The notes beneath the pieces are model-generated. The model did no database searches. It was not told the DNA's origin and worked only from the letters and a program-made list of their open reading frames with translations. Source: Demequina sp. (lineage in GTDB: Bacteria; Actinomycetota; Actinomycetes; Actinomycetales; Demequinaceae). Taken from it: DNA of 50,932 nt. Below, piece by piece: positions 1 through 9,421 of the stretch. The stretch is taken from NCBI RefSeq assembly GCF_016278775.1, contig NZ_JADQBF010000083.1:1-50932 (forward strand), read 5' to 3'. A program made the position numbers and the translations under genes. Position 1 is the first letter of the stretch, and each line of letters begins with the position of its first letter.

Positions 1-82
1 CGCAGTCGTCCTTGCCGTCGGAGCCCTCGCGCTGTTGCGCCTGCCCCGGGGAACTCGCCGCGCAGACTCGCCCGACCGCTAG
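1..82 (+). CDS. C-terminal end of a membrane protein (partial)
   Basis: The reading frame open from base 2 encodes a 26-residue tail: a hydrophobic run ([14 protein letters not shown]) and then a short basic, polar end ([11 protein letters not shown]) before TAG at 80-82. This looks like the last membrane helix and cytoplasmic tail of a multi-pass protein such as an MFS transporter, but too little remains to name it. It converges on aspS and the two stop codons overlap by 4 bases. Confidence 0.5.
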   Translation, partial: AVVLAVGALALLRLPRGTRRADSPDR

Positions 83-1848
83 CTCGCGTCGTCCGTTGGT
101 GGCTCAGGGACGAAGTCGACACCCGTCTCCTTGCGCTGCTCAGCAGGAATCGGTGCGGGAGCGGACGTGAGCGGGTCGAAGCCGCCGCCTGACTTGGGGA
201 AGGCGATGACGTCGCGGATCGAGTCGTAGCCGCCCAACAGCATGACCACGCGGTCCCAACCCAAGGCGATGCCTCCGTGGGGCGGAGCGCCGAACTGGAA
301 CGCGTCGAGCAGGAACCCGAACTTCTCTTGGGCCTCCTCCTCGCCGATGCCCATGACCTCGAACACGCGCTGCTGCACGTCGCGACGGTGGATACGGATC
401 GAGCCCCCGCCGATCTCGTTGCCGTTGCACACGATGTCGTACGCGTAGGCCAAGGCGTTGCCAGGGTCGGACTCGAAGGAGTCCATCCACTCAGGCTTGG
501 GGCTCGTGAAGGCGTGGTGCACTGCCGTCCACGCGCTCGAGCCGAGCGCCACATCGTCGTCGTCCGCCTTGACGGGCTTGAACAGCGGGGCGTCGACCAC
601 CCAGACAAACTCGAAGCGCGACTCGTCGATGAGGCCCACCCGGCGGGCGATCTCGCCACGCGCCGCTCCCAGCAGGGCTCGCGACGCGTCGGCCTCGCCT
701 GCCGCGAAGAAGATGCAGTCGCCCGGGTTTGCGCCCACGGCCCCGGCGAGGCCAGCAAGTTCGGACTCCGACAGGTTCTTGGCGACAGGTCCGGCGAGCG
801 TCCCGTCCTCGCCAACGAGCACGTAGGCGAGCCCGCGCGCTCCGCGCTGCTTGGCCCAGTCTTGCCACGCGTCGAGCGTCTTGCGCGGCTGGCTCGCTCC
901 CCCGGGCATCACCACGGCGCCCACATACGGCGCTTGGAACACCCTGAACGGCGTGTCCTTGAAGTACTCCGCCAACTCCGTGAGCTCCAACCCGAACCGC
1001 AGATCGGGCTTGTCCGAGCCGAACCGCGCCATGGCATCGGCGAACGTCAGCCGCGGGATCGGCAGCGACACCTCGTAACCGATGAGAGCCCACAACTCGC
1101 GCACGATCTGCTCGCCCAGCGCGATCACGTCGTCTTGGTCCACAAAGGACATCTCGACGTCGAGTTGGGTGAACTCCGGCTGGCGGTCGGCGCGGAAGTC
1201 CTCATCGCGGTAACAGCGCGCGATCTGGTAGTACCGCTCCATGCCAGCGACCATGAGCAGCTGCTTGAACAACTGCGGCGATTGAGGCAACGCATACCAG
1301 GAGCCCGGAGCCATGCGGGCAGGCACCACGAAGTCCCTGGCACCCTCCGGGGTCGAACGCGTCAAAGTTGGCGTCTCGATCTCGAGGAAGTCGTGCGCAT
1401 CAAGCACCCGACGCGCGGCCTGGTTGACCTTAGAGCGCAGCACCATTGCCTCGCGCTGGCGCGGGCGCCGCAAGTCGAGGTAGCGGTGCTTGAGCCGGGC
1501 CTCTTCGCCAACGGTGACGTGCTCATCGATGGGAAAGGGCGTGGGGGCTGACTCGTTGAGGATCACCACGTCCTTGACGTCGACTTCGACCTCGCCGGAC
1601 GGCAGGTTGGGGTTGCTGGAGCCCTCAGGGCGCATCCGCACCTCGCCCGTCACCTGGATGACGTACTCAGTGCGCAGCGAGTGTGCGATCTCTTCGCGCA
1701 GCACCACTTGAGCGAAGCCGGAGGCGTCCCTCAGGTCGATGAACGCCACCCCACCGTGATCCCTGCGCCTGCCCACCCAGCCTGACAGGGTGACGGTGGC
1801 GCCTGCGTCGGCGGCACGGAGGTTTCCGGCGAGGTGGGTGCGCAGCAC
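79..1848 (-). CDS. aspS: Aspartyl-tRNA synthetase, probably non-discriminating
   Basis: 589 aa class II synthetase that charges tRNA with Asp in the cytoplasm. An N-terminal OB-fold anticodon-binding domain (about 1-105) precedes the catalytic core, with motif 2 around 203-231 ([19 protein letters not shown]), the bacterial GAD insertion around 290-400, and motif 3 at about 525-540 ([16 protein letters not shown]). The start is GTG with GAAAGG upstream. The OB fold carries His31 and a Gly in RPEG (residue 76), the pair I recall from non-discriminating bacterial AspRS (H31/G82 in Pseudomonas aeruginosa), so it may also make Asp-tRNA(Asn) for GatCAB. It follows hisS on the same strand after 67 bases, as in many actinobacteria. 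Confidence 0.97.
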   Translation of the reverse strand: MLRTHLAGNLRAADAGATVTLSGWVGRRRDHGGVAFIDLRDASGFAQVVLREEIAHSLRTEYVIQVTGEVRMRPEGSSNPNLPSGEVEVDVKDVVILNESAPTPFPIDEHVTVGEEARLKHRYLDLRRPRQREAMVLRSKVNQAARRVLDAHDFLEIETPTLTRSTPEGARDFVVPARMAPGSWYALPQSPQLFKQLLMVAGMERYYQIARCYRDEDFRADRQPEFTQLDVEMSFVDQDDVIALGEQIVRELWALIGYEVSLPIPRLTFADAMARFGSDKPDLRFGLELTELAEYFKDTPFRVFQAPYVGAVVMPGGASQPRKTLDAWQDWAKQRGARGLAYVLVGEDGTLAGPVAKNLSESELAGLAGAVGANPGDCIFFAAGEADASRALLGAARGEIARRVGLIDESRFEFVWVVDAPLFKPVKADDDDVALGSSAWTAVHHAFTSPKPEWMDSFESDPGNALAYAYDIVCNGNEIGGGSIRIHRRDVQQRVFEVMGIGEEEAQEKFGFLLDAFQFGAPPHGGIALGWDRVVMLLGGYDSIRDVIAFPKSGGGFDPLTSAPAPIPAEQRKETGVDFVPEPPTDDAS

Positions 1849-1915
1849 AATCGGCCTTTCGTTGAAGCGTTGTCATTCCAAGGTTGTGGCTCACCGCAAG
1901 GGAGCACGGGCCAGT

Positions 1916-3262
1916 CTAGCCGCGGACGACGCGGGGCCTGAGGTCGTCGGCAGGCGGCATCCAAGCGTCGGCGTCGGCGGGGACTTGGTCGCCTGACCGG
2001 ATGTCCTTTACTTGACCAACGCCGACCTCGCCGTCCTCGCCGTCGCCAGGGAACCACACATACGGTATGCCGCGCCTGTCCGCGTACTGGATTTGCTTGC
2101 CGAACTTGGCGGCGGTTGGCGACACCTCGCACGCAATACCGCGGGCGCGCAGCCGTGCGGCGATGCTGTCCGAAAGCGGGCGGTTGGCCTCGTCGATCAC
2201 CGCAACCAGCACGGCACTGGGAACAGACCTGGTCGCGACCAGAAGCTCCCGCGACACCAATCGCGACACCAGACGCGAGACACCGATCGACATGCCGACG
2301 CCGGGGAATCCGCCACCGGCCACGAGCGAGTCGTAACGGCCGCCTGAACAGATCGACCCCAGGTCCTCGTGCCCGTCGAGCGTGGTCTCGTACACGGCGC
2401 CCGTGTAGTAGTCCAGCCCCCGCGCGATGCTGAGATCAGCCATCGCCGTGCCAGGGACAGCGGCATTGACCGAATCGATGAGCGCGACCAAGGCGTTGAG
2501 GCCCTCGCCAAGAACGGCCTGGGCACGCTCATCGCCATGGGTCGGTGTGGTCTCCCACAGGTCGAGAACCGCCTCCCTGAACGACGAGTCTGGCGACTGG
2601 ATCTTGGCGAGTTCCAGGATCGCCGTGGCGGCGTCGTCGCTCACGCGTTGGCCCTCAAGCTCCTTGGCGACGCCATCCGGGCCGATCTTGCCCAGTTTGT
2701 CGACAGAACGCAGCGCGGCTGCGACGCCCTCAATCCCCACCCCTCGATAGAAGCCCTCCACGAGCCTGCGGTCGTTCATGCGCATGCGTGCCGCTGGCAA
2801 CGGCAGGGCGGCAAGCGCTCGCGCCATGACCACGGCCACCTCTGCCTCGAGGTGCGCTGGGAGGTTCTCCCTGGCGACGACGTCGATGTCCGCCTGGTAG
2901 AACTCGCGGAAGCGGCCCTCTTGCGGGCGCTCGCCCCTCCACACCTTTTGGATTTGGAATCGGCGGAACGGAAACTGCAGCTGACCTTGGCGTTCCTCCA
3001 CGTAGCGGGCGAAGGGAACGGTGAGGTCAAAGTGGAGGCCGAACTCGAACTTCTCGCCGCCCCGCCGGCGCAGCATGTACACAGCCTTCGACGCCTCCGC
3101 CTCGCCGCCGAGGCGGTCGAGCGGCTCGACTGCGCGCGTCTCGATCTCGCCAAAGCCGTGAAGAGCGAACACGTCGCGCAGCGTGTCGAGCACGAACGCC
3201 TCGACGATGCGCTCAGAAGGTGACCACTCGGGGAATCCGGAAAGGGGCGCTAGTCGCGACAT
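1916..3262 (-). CDS. hisS: Histidyl-tRNA synthetase
   Basis: 448 aa class II synthetase for His-tRNA. Visible signatures are the motif 2 region (RRFQIQKVWRGERPQEGRFR, followed by EFYQADID) and the histidine-specific segment ARGLDYYTGAVYE near residue 275, followed by a C-terminal anticodon-binding domain (about 335-430). I chose the ATG at 3262 (MSRLAPLSGFPEW) because it begins where HisRS homology begins. The frame stays open far upstream, but that extension is antisense to the cyclophilin gene. It is divergent from the cyclophilin gene, with about 70-80 bases between starts, and is probably cotranscribed with aspS. Confidence 0.97.
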   Translation of the reverse strand: MSRLAPLSGFPEWSPSERIVEAFVLDTLRDVFALHGFGEIETRAVEPLDRLGGEAEASKAVYMLRRRGGEKFEFGLHFDLTVPFARYVEERQGQLQFPFRRFQIQKVWRGERPQEGRFREFYQADIDVVARENLPAHLEAEVAVVMARALAALPLPAARMRMNDRRLVEGFYRGVGIEGVAAALRSVDKLGKIGPDGVAKELEGQRVSDDAATAILELAKIQSPDSSFREAVLDLWETTPTHGDERAQAVLGEGLNALVALIDSVNAAVPGTAMADLSIARGLDYYTGAVYETTLDGHEDLGSICSGGRYDSLVAGGGFPGVGMSIGVSRLVSRLVSRELLVATRSVPSAVLVAVIDEANRPLSDSIAARLRARGIACEVSPTAAKFGKQIQYADRRGIPYVWFPGDGEDGEVGVGQVKDIRSGDQVPADADAWMPPADDLRPRVVRG

Positions 3263-3340
3263 GGGCCCTATTGTTCCATCCGACGGCACGTACACTGTCG
3301 CAGACCTGCATCGATACTCTGGTACGCCCGGATGGAGACC

Positions 3341-4072
3341 ATGACGACCAGCAAGAGCGCCCGCGCAGCAGCGGAGCGCAAGCGCGCGGCAAAGCAGGCC
3401 GCCCTCGCGCAGCGCAAGGCCGCTGCGCGTCGTCGACGCACGATCTGGGGGCTCGGGACTCTTGCGGTCATCGCGGCGGTGGGCTTGTGGATCGCGATTT
3501 CCGCCAACACCGGAGACGACGACGCTTCCCTGGGCGACAGCAACGGTCTCGCTCCCGCCCCCTCGCTGGCGCAGTCGCGCGCGTGGGACGTGACGATAGA
3601 GACCAACGTGGGCACTATCGAACTGTCGCTCGACGGCGAGGCCGCACCTCAGGCCGTGGCCTCGTTCGTCTCCCTCGCGAACGATGGCTTCTTCGACGGC
3701 ACCGATTGCCACCGGCTCACCACCGCGGGGATCTACGTGCTGCAGTGCGGCGACCCTACCGGCACCGGCACGGGTGGCCCCCCTTATAGATTCGGCCCGA
3801 TCGAGAACGCTCCCGGCGATGACTTCTACCCCGCGGGAACGCTTGCCATGGCCCGCGGCATGGATGACGCATCGTCCATGGGAAGCCAGTTCTTTGTGGT
3901 CTACGAAGACTCCACCATCCCCTCTGATGAGGCCGGCGGGTACACCGTGTTTGGCACTGTGACCCAAGGTCTCGATATCGTGAGGTCGATTGCCGAAGGT
4001 GGCACCATCACTGGTGACGCCGATGGCCGTCCAGCCCTGTCCGTCATCTTCACAAAGGTCACCGCCTCATGA
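3341..4072 (+). CDS. ppiB: Membrane-anchored cyclophilin-type peptidyl-prolyl isomerase
   Basis: 243 aa. A highly basic Ala/Arg/Lys-rich N-terminus (1-33) precedes one transmembrane helix (about 34-53), a short acidic linker and a cyclophilin domain (about 80-240), so the isomerase should face the outside of the membrane. Family signatures seen are DCHRLTTAGIYVLQCGDP, then GTLAMARGMDD and SMGSQFFVVYED, matching the actinobacterial PpiB group (Rv2582-like, from memory), where the Arg of HRL is the catalytic arginine. An in-frame ATG at 3332 is an alternative start; I prefer 3341 because MTTSKSARAA resembles homologue N-termini. Its stop overlaps the next gene as ATGA. Confidence 0.9.
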   Translation: MTTSKSARAAAERKRAAKQAALAQRKAAARRRRTIWGLGTLAVIAAVGLWIAISANTGDDDASLGDSNGLAPAPSLAQSRAWDVTIETNVGTIELSLDGEAAPQAVASFVSLANDGFFDGTDCHRLTTAGIYVLQCGDPTGTGTGGPPYRFGPIENAPGDDFYPAGTLAMARGMDDASSMGSQFFVVYEDSTIPSDEAGGYTVFGTVTQGLDIVRSIAEGGTITGDADGRPALSVIFTKVTAS

Positions 4073-5421
4073 CGCCCGCAAAGCCCCGGCCCATTCCTCG
4101 CCCCAAGGCGCCCTCGCCCGCTTCGCTGGCCGCACACGCCACGCACCCGGTGAAGGTCCCTGTGGTGGATGAGATCACCCCAGCTCAGATCGCCGCAGCG
4201 AGCAAGTTCGGCGCGGTGGAAGGCGACCAGGTCGTGGTGATCGACGGTGACAACCGCACACCCGTCGGGCCAGCCGCGGGCGACGAGCCACTGACGCCCT
4301 ATGCAAAGGCCTTCATCGAGCTCGCCGCGGCAGTGGAGCGATTCCACGCCCGCCTGGTCGGTGCCGAGCTCGGCCCCAAGGACATCGACGAGTCCCTGAC
4401 GAACCTGCGCTCGTCGCTCGAGACGCCCACGGTGGTGGGCAACCTCGCCGCACTTCGAGCCCGTTTCGGGATCGTTGAGGCCGAGGCGAACGAGGTGGCG
4501 GAGAGGGTGCGCGCCGAGCGCGCCGCCGCCCGCGAAGAGGCCGCCAAGGCTCGCGAGGCGATCGTGGTCCAAGCGGAGGAGCTCGCTGCAAAGCCGGTGG
4601 AGAAGGTTCACTGGAAGAACGACACTGCCCGCATGCGGGACCTGCTCGAGGAGTGGAAGGAGGCTCAGCGCACCGGTGCACGCATGGCCAAGGAGGCCGA
4701 GCGTGCGCTCTGGAAGCGTTTCACGCACGCCCGTTCCACCTTTGAGAAGGCACGCAAGGTGCACTTCGCCATGCTTGACAAGGAGAACTCTTCCGTCGCA
4801 GGCGCCAAGGAGGAACTCGTGGCCCGCGCCGAGGCGCTCGCCGAGTCAACTGATTGGGACTCTACCGCGCGGCAGTTCAAGCAACTCATGGACCAGTGGC
4901 GCGGCGCTGGCAGGGGCCGGCGCAGCGTCGACGATGCCCTGTGGGCTCGCTTCCAGGGGGCTCAAGAGAGCTTCTTCACTGCCCGCCGTGCCGCCGCGGA
5001 GCAAGAAGAACAGGCTCTCGCTGGCAACGTGCCCGCCAAGGAAGCCGCAGTCAAGGACGCCGAAGCCCTGCTACCCATCAAGGACCTCCGCGCCGCCAAA
5101 CGCGATCTGCGCAGCATCCAGGACCGCTTCGATGGTGCTGGCGAGGTGCCACGCGGCGATGCCCAGAAACTCATTCGCCGCATGTCGGCTGTGGAGAAGG
5201 CGGTTCGGGAGGCCGACCAGTCAGCCTGGACGACTCGCAACCCTGAGGTCGAGGCGCGCGCCACGGGAGCGGCCGCTCAGCTTCACGCGGCAATCGGCGA
5301 ACTTGAGCAGCAACTCGACGAGGCGAAGGCCGCGAAGGACACCCGGAAGGTCAAGGAGCTCACCGAATCGCTCGCCGCGCGCAAGGCTTGGCTCAAGCAG
5401 ATCGAGGCCCTCGCCAAGTAG
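4069..5421 (+). CDS. DUF349 domain protein
   Basis: 450 aa, mostly helical and charged. After a Pro/Ala-rich N-terminus (1-35) there are about three DUF349 repeats, each built on a W..L...W pattern with basic and acidic helices: W181...LLEEWKE, then DWDSTARQFKQLMDQWR, then a degenerate third copy (IKDLRAAKRDLRSIQDRF). The C-terminus (about 395-450) is a likely coiled coil. The family is common in actinobacteria next to the cyclophilin and rel genes; its molecular function is not established to my knowledge. The start ATG overlaps the cyclophilin stop by 4 bases, so the two are translationally coupled. Confidence 0.85.
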   Translation: MTPAKPRPIPRPKAPSPASLAAHATHPVKVPVVDEITPAQIAAASKFGAVEGDQVVVIDGDNRTPVGPAAGDEPLTPYAKAFIELAAAVERFHARLVGAELGPKDIDESLTNLRSSLETPTVVGNLAALRARFGIVEAEANEVAERVRAERAAAREEAAKAREAIVVQAEELAAKPVEKVHWKNDTARMRDLLEEWKEAQRTGARMAKEAERALWKRFTHARSTFEKARKVHFAMLDKENSSVAGAKEELVARAEALAESTDWDSTARQFKQLMDQWRGAGRGRRSVDDALWARFQGAQESFFTARRAAAEQEEQALAGNVPAKEAAVKDAEALLPIKDLRAAKRDLRSIQDRFDGAGEVPRGDAQKLIRRMSAVEKAVREADQSAWTTRNPEVEARATGAAAQLHAAIGELEQQLDEAKAAKDTRKVKELTESLAARKAWLKQIEALAK

Positions 5422-5438
5422 GGCGCGGCACTCCCCCG

Positions 5439-5472
5439 TTGTCCACAGATCCGCAGTCTGCCCCCTAGGGGC
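5439..5472. promoter_or_regulatory. DnaA-box-like 9-mer and a short palindrome
   Basis: In the 77-base gap before the AbiEi-like gene, TTGTCCACA lies at 5439-5447, identical to the DnaA box form I recall for high-GC actinobacteria. At 5460-5472 there is a perfect short inverted repeat, GCCCC-CTA-GGGGC. No T-run follows it, so it looks more like an operator or chance repeat than a terminator. Neither function can be shown from sequence alone. Confidence 0.35.
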
Positions 5473-5498
5473 GGGCTCGCCGCGCCAGAATTGTCCTC

Positions 5499-6086
5499 AT
5501 GCTGGTGGTGCGTCGTGACGATGTGGGCGCGGCGGCGCTCGCACGGATGCGCCGGGCTGGAGTAGTCAGAGCCCTCACCGACGACGCCGGAGCGGCCCCC
5601 AGCCCCGTGCCATGGACAGTGGCGCGTGCCATCGCGCTCGCCGCGTGGATCCCGCGAAAGGCCGCCGCAACGGGGCTCGCGGCACTATGGGTACACGGCC
5701 TCACGCGTGACGCTCTCGCCCCCGCTCACGTCGAGGTGGTGGTGCCGCGCGGTGCCCACCCTGATCCGCCGTCGGGTGTGGCGAGCAGCAGGTGGTCGTT
5801 CACCACTCATCAGACCGTGTACTCGCGGGCCGTGCTGGTCGCAGGAGTCCGCATCGCTCGCCCGGCCGATGCCGTCGCTTCGGCGTTGCGCACCGCGAGA
5901 CTCGCGGATGCGATACCGGCCGCTTACCGAACGGTCGCGTCTGGGCTCGCCACTACGCAACAGCTGTATACGGCCGTCTCAGGCCCTCAGTCGGCAGACG
6001 CGCGCTCCAGGGCGCAGCACGCGCTGAGGGCCGTCCAGGAGGCCCTGGAGGCCTCTAGAACGAATGGTGGCGGCGTCCGCCGGTGA
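5499..6086 (+). CDS. Orphan AbiEi-like (type IV antitoxin family) protein
   Basis: 195 aa. The central part resembles the AbiEi/antitoxin-like family widespread in actinobacteria: a segment rich in Ala with AATGLAALWVHGL, then HVEVVVPRG, a beta-rich stretch, and a segment ending ARPADAVASALR, followed by helices. I recognise the pattern of that family rather than a precise member. No AbiEii-type nucleotidyltransferase toxin is adjacent, so it is an orphan here and may be a DNA-binding regulator or a domesticated relic. Its 3' end overlaps the convergent rel gene by 32 bases. Confidence 0.55.
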   Translation: MLVVRRDDVGAAALARMRRAGVVRALTDDAGAAPSPVPWTVARAIALAAWIPRKAAATGLAALWVHGLTRDALAPAHVEVVVPRGAHPDPPSGVASSRWSFTTHQTVYSRAVLVAGVRIARPADAVASALRTARLADAIPAAYRTVASGLATTQQLYTAVSGPQSADARSRAQHALRAVQEALEASRTNGGGVRR

Positions 6087-8307
6087 CCCGGCGAGCGTCG
6101 TACACGCCGTCAATGCGGCGCACCGCGCTCAGCACGGCGCCCAGGTGCGAGGGGTCCGCCATCTCGAAGGCAAAAGTGTTGAGGGCCACGCGGTCGTTGT
6201 TGGTGGACACGTGCGCGCCCAGGATGTTGAGGTGATGATCAGACAACACTTGCACCACGTCGGACAGGAGTCGGTTGCGGTCGAGCGCCTCAACCTCGAT
6301 CTGCACCAAGAATGTCGAGTCGGACGCTCCCGACCACTGGACGTCAACCAGTCGCTCAGACTGATCATGGAGCGCGAGCATGTTGTCGCAGTCCGCCCTG
6401 TGCACGCTCACGCCTTGCCCGCGCGTCACGAAGCCCTGGATGGGGTCTCCCGGCACGGGTGTGCAGCACTTGGCAAGCTTGACGACCACGTCGCTCATGC
6501 CGTTGACGGTGACTCCAGGGTCCCCACGACGCGCCCGCTGCCGCGTCCCTGGGCGCGTGATCTCCGTGATGTCCTCGTCGGCGCCCTCCTGGCCGCCAAC
6601 GGCCTCGACCATGCGTGCCACGACATCGCCCGGTTGCGCCTTGTGCTCGCCAATGGCCGCATACAGATCGTCGACGTCCTCGTAGTGCATCTCCTTGGCG
6701 AGGGCAAGAAGCGTTGACTTGCTCATGAGGCGCTGCATCGGCAAATGCTGACGGCGAATGGCGCGCGCGAGCATGTCGCGACCGGTCTCGACCGACTCTT
6801 CGCGGCGCTCGCGCGTGAACCACTGCCTGATCTTGTTGCGAGCCCTGGTGGACTGCACAAACTCGAGCCAGTCGCGCTTGGGGTGAGCGTTTTCGTCTGA
6901 CGTCGTGATGATCTCGACGGTGTCGCCGTTATCGAGAGTGGAGTCGAGGGGCACGAGGCGGCCGTTGACCTTGGCTCCCACCGTCTTGTGGCCCACGTCC
7001 GTGTGGACGGCGTACGCGAAGTCAACGGGGGTGGCGCCTTGCGGCAGTTCGAGCAACTTACCGCGCGGTGTGAACACGTAGACCTCGGCACGCGAGATCT
7101 CACCGCGCAGGGAGTCCAAGAAGTCGCTGGCATCGGCCGTCTCTTGCTGCCAATCCGCTATCTGGCGAAGCCACCCCATGTCGTGCGCCATCGCTGGCAC
7201 CTTTTCGCCGCGCGCATTTTCCTTGTAGCGCCAATGGGCGGCGTAGCCGTACTCTGCCCGCTTGTGCATCTCCCAGGTGCGGATTTGCAGCTCCACTGGC
7301 TTGCCTTGCGGCCCGATCACTGTGGTGTGCAGCGACTGGTACAAGTTGAACTTGGGCATCGCGATGTAGTCCTTGAAACGCCCAGGTACCGGCTGGAACC
7401 GTGCATGCATGGCGCCCAGTACCGCATAGCAATCGCGCACCGATTCCACCAGAATGCGCAAACCCACCAGGTCGTAGATGTCATTGAGGTCGCGGCCTCG
7501 CACAATCATCTTCTGGTACACGGAGTAGTAGTGCTTGGGCCGCCCAGAGATCTCGGCCTTGATCTTCTGAGCCTTCAGTTCCTTCGAGACGTCCTGACGC
7601 ACCTCCTCAAGCAGCTTGTCGCGCTCCGGCGCGCGGTCAGCGACCACCTCAACAATCTCTTGATAGATCCTCGGATACAGCGTGCGGAACGACAGGTCCT
7701 CAAGCTCCCACTTGATCGCGTTGAGGCCCATCCGGTGCGCGAGGGGCGCGTAGATCTCAAGGGTCTCCTGGGCCTTCCGACGAGCCGACGCTGGCGAGAC
7801 GGCGTCCCACGTGCGGGCGTTGTGCAGGCGGTCAGCGAGCTTGAGCAGCAATACCCTGATATCCCGTGCCATCGCGACCACGAGCTTGCGCACCGTCTCG
7901 GCCTGAGCGGCCTCCCCAAACGTCAGCTGGTCCAGTTTCGTGACCCCGTCGACGAACGACGCGACCTCGTCACCGAACTCTTGGGCGATGTCCTCGAGCA
8001 AGAACGGCGTGTCCTCGACCACGTCGTGCAGCAACGCCGCGACGATCACCGTGTCAGGCAGCCCAAGCCCGGCGATGATCTCCGCCACGGCGATGGGGTG
8101 GGTGATATAGGGCTCGCCGCTCTTGCGGAACTGGCCGTCGTGAGCCTGCTCGGCCACCGCATGTGCCCGCTCGATGAGCGCGGTCTTGGACCGCGGATAC
8201 ATGCGGCGATAGGTCTCCAGCAATGGCGCAAGCGCGGCCGGATCCTTGGCGACTCGGCGAATGCCGAGCAACCTGGCCGAGTCGGAGTCCGCGCGGGTTC
8301 CTGTCAC
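6055..8307 (-). CDS. relA: Bifunctional (p)ppGpp synthetase/hydrolase (Rel)
   Basis: 750 aa long RelA/SpoT homologue that makes and degrades (p)ppGpp in the stringent response. Domain order: HD hydrolase (about 45-200, with H94-D95 and E98-D99 in LLHDVVEDT), synthetase (about 230-350, with GRPKHYYSVYQKM and RFKDYIAMPKFNLYQSLH), TGS (about 415-475, VYVFTPRGKLLELPQGATPV), a Cys-containing CC/helical region (KCCTPVPGD) and a C-terminal ACT domain (about 670-745). The RFKD motif and the intact HD site point to a bifunctional enzyme. The GTG start at 8307 is supported by a strong AGGAGG 5-10 bases upstream. It lies 32 bases downstream of secF. Confidence 0.96.
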   Translation of the reverse strand: MTGTRADSDSARLLGIRRVAKDPAALAPLLETYRRMYPRSKTALIERAHAVAEQAHDGQFRKSGEPYITHPIAVAEIIAGLGLPDTVIVAALLHDVVEDTPFLLEDIAQEFGDEVASFVDGVTKLDQLTFGEAAQAETVRKLVVAMARDIRVLLLKLADRLHNARTWDAVSPASARRKAQETLEIYAPLAHRMGLNAIKWELEDLSFRTLYPRIYQEIVEVVADRAPERDKLLEEVRQDVSKELKAQKIKAEISGRPKHYYSVYQKMIVRGRDLNDIYDLVGLRILVESVRDCYAVLGAMHARFQPVPGRFKDYIAMPKFNLYQSLHTTVIGPQGKPVELQIRTWEMHKRAEYGYAAHWRYKENARGEKVPAMAHDMGWLRQIADWQQETADASDFLDSLRGEISRAEVYVFTPRGKLLELPQGATPVDFAYAVHTDVGHKTVGAKVNGRLVPLDSTLDNGDTVEIITTSDENAHPKRDWLEFVQSTRARNKIRQWFTRERREESVETGRDMLARAIRRQHLPMQRLMSKSTLLALAKEMHYEDVDDLYAAIGEHKAQPGDVVARMVEAVGGQEGADEDITEITRPGTRQRARRGDPGVTVNGMSDVVVKLAKCCTPVPGDPIQGFVTRGQGVSVHRADCDNMLALHDQSERLVDVQWSGASDSTFLVQIEVEALDRNRLLSDVVQVLSDHHLNILGAHVSTNNDRVALNTFAFEMADPSHLGAVLSAVRRIDGVYDARRVTGGRRHHSF

Positions 8308-8339
8308 GCGGTCCTCCTCTCGACTATGAAGGGCCCATT

Positions 8340-9419
8340 CTACTTGCGGCGCTTGCGCTTCGGTTGCGCCGCGGTGCCCTGGTGGTGACCTGGAGTGAGC
8401 GCACCCACGTGAACCGAACCGTCTGGGCGGATCACGTCGGACTGGCCACTCTCACGCAACGCCAGCACGGCCTCGGTGTGTTCCTTGATGCGCGCCTCGT
8501 TGCCCCGCAGCGCCACCTCGAGTGGCGTCGCCACGAAGATCGACGAGTAGGTCCCCACTGCCATGCCGACGAACAACGCCAGGGCGATGTCCTTGAGCGT
8601 TCCGGCGCCCAACAGGTACGAGCCGAGGAACAGGATGGCGGACACCGGAAGCAGGGCGACAACGGACGTGTTGATCGAGCGCACCAGCGTCTGGTTGACG
8701 GCGAGGTTGGCCATCTCCGCGTACGTGTAGCGGTGTTGGGTGAAGATCTCGGAGGTGTTCTCACGCACCTTGTCGAAGACCACCACGGTGTCGTACAGGG
8801 AGTAGCCCAGGATCGTGAGGAAGCCGATCACGGAGGCGGGGGTCACCTCGAAGCCAGACAGCGCATAGATCCCGGCGGTGAAGAGCAGGTCGTGGCCGAG
8901 CGCCACCAGCGCTGCCGCGGCCATGCGCCACGCGCGGAAGTACAAGGTCATGACGACGGTGACGAGCAGCAGGAAGATGACAAGGCCCTGGATCGCCTTG
9001 CTCGACACCTCCTCACCCCATGTGGGGCCAATGAAGGACGAACTGACTTCCGTCTCGGCAACGCCGTAGGCCTCGGCGAGGTCCGCGGCCAGATCATCCA
9101 CCCTGGCCTGCTCGAGTTCGCCAAGTTGCACGCGAATGCCGTTGGGCCCCACCTGCGCCACGCGCGGCTCCTCGGCTGGCAACGCCTCGGTGACCACGTC
9201 CACGGCGATCGTCGTGTCAGTGTTCTCGACGCCGGACACCGTGTACTCAGTGCCGCCACGGAAGTCGATGCCGGGGTTGAGGCCCTTGACGAGCAGGATC
9301 AGGAGCGCGAGCGCAATGAGCACGCCGCTGACAAGGAACCAACGCTTGCGTTGGCCGACAATCGAATACGTCTTCTCACCGGAGTGGAGGCGGTTGCCCC
9401 ACGAGGAACGTTGCGCCAT
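8340..9419 (-). CDS. secF: Protein translocase subunit SecF
   Basis: 359 aa RND-type membrane protein that works with SecD to drive late steps of Sec-dependent export using the proton motive force. The SecF pattern is visible: a first membrane helix, then GLNPGIDFRGGTEYTV, a periplasmic domain, and five further helices in the second half (including TPASVIGFLTILGYSLYDTV with the following VFDKVREN). The tail is basic (QPKRKRRK), suggesting a cytoplasmic C-terminus. The ATG has AAGGAG upstream and begins 2 bases after the secD stop. Confidence 0.96.
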   Translation of the reverse strand: MAQRSSWGNRLHSGEKTYSIVGQRKRWFLVSGVLIALALLILLVKGLNPGIDFRGGTEYTVSGVENTDTTIAVDVVTEALPAEEPRVAQVGPNGIRVQLGELEQARVDDLAADLAEAYGVAETEVSSSFIGPTWGEEVSSKAIQGLVIFLLLVTVVMTLYFRAWRMAAAALVALGHDLLFTAGIYALSGFEVTPASVIGFLTILGYSLYDTVVVFDKVRENTSEIFTQHRYTYAEMANLAVNQTLVRSINTSVVALLPVSAILFLGSYLLGAGTLKDIALALFVGMAVGTYSSIFVATPLEVALRGNEARIKEHTEAVLALRESGQSDVIRPDGSVHVGALTPGHHQGTAAQPKRKRRK

Positions 9420-9421
9420 GA

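Noticed and set aside
277-1551. 424-codon plus-strand open frame
   Set aside because: It lies wholly antisense to aspS, has Arg/Ala/Leu-rich composition typical of shadows, and no recognisable domain.
3263-3967. Open frame extending hisS by about 235 codons upstream on the minus strand
   Set aside because: It is antisense to the cyclophilin coding region, has no HisRS homology, and the normal HisRS start is at 3262. High GC makes long shadow frames common here.
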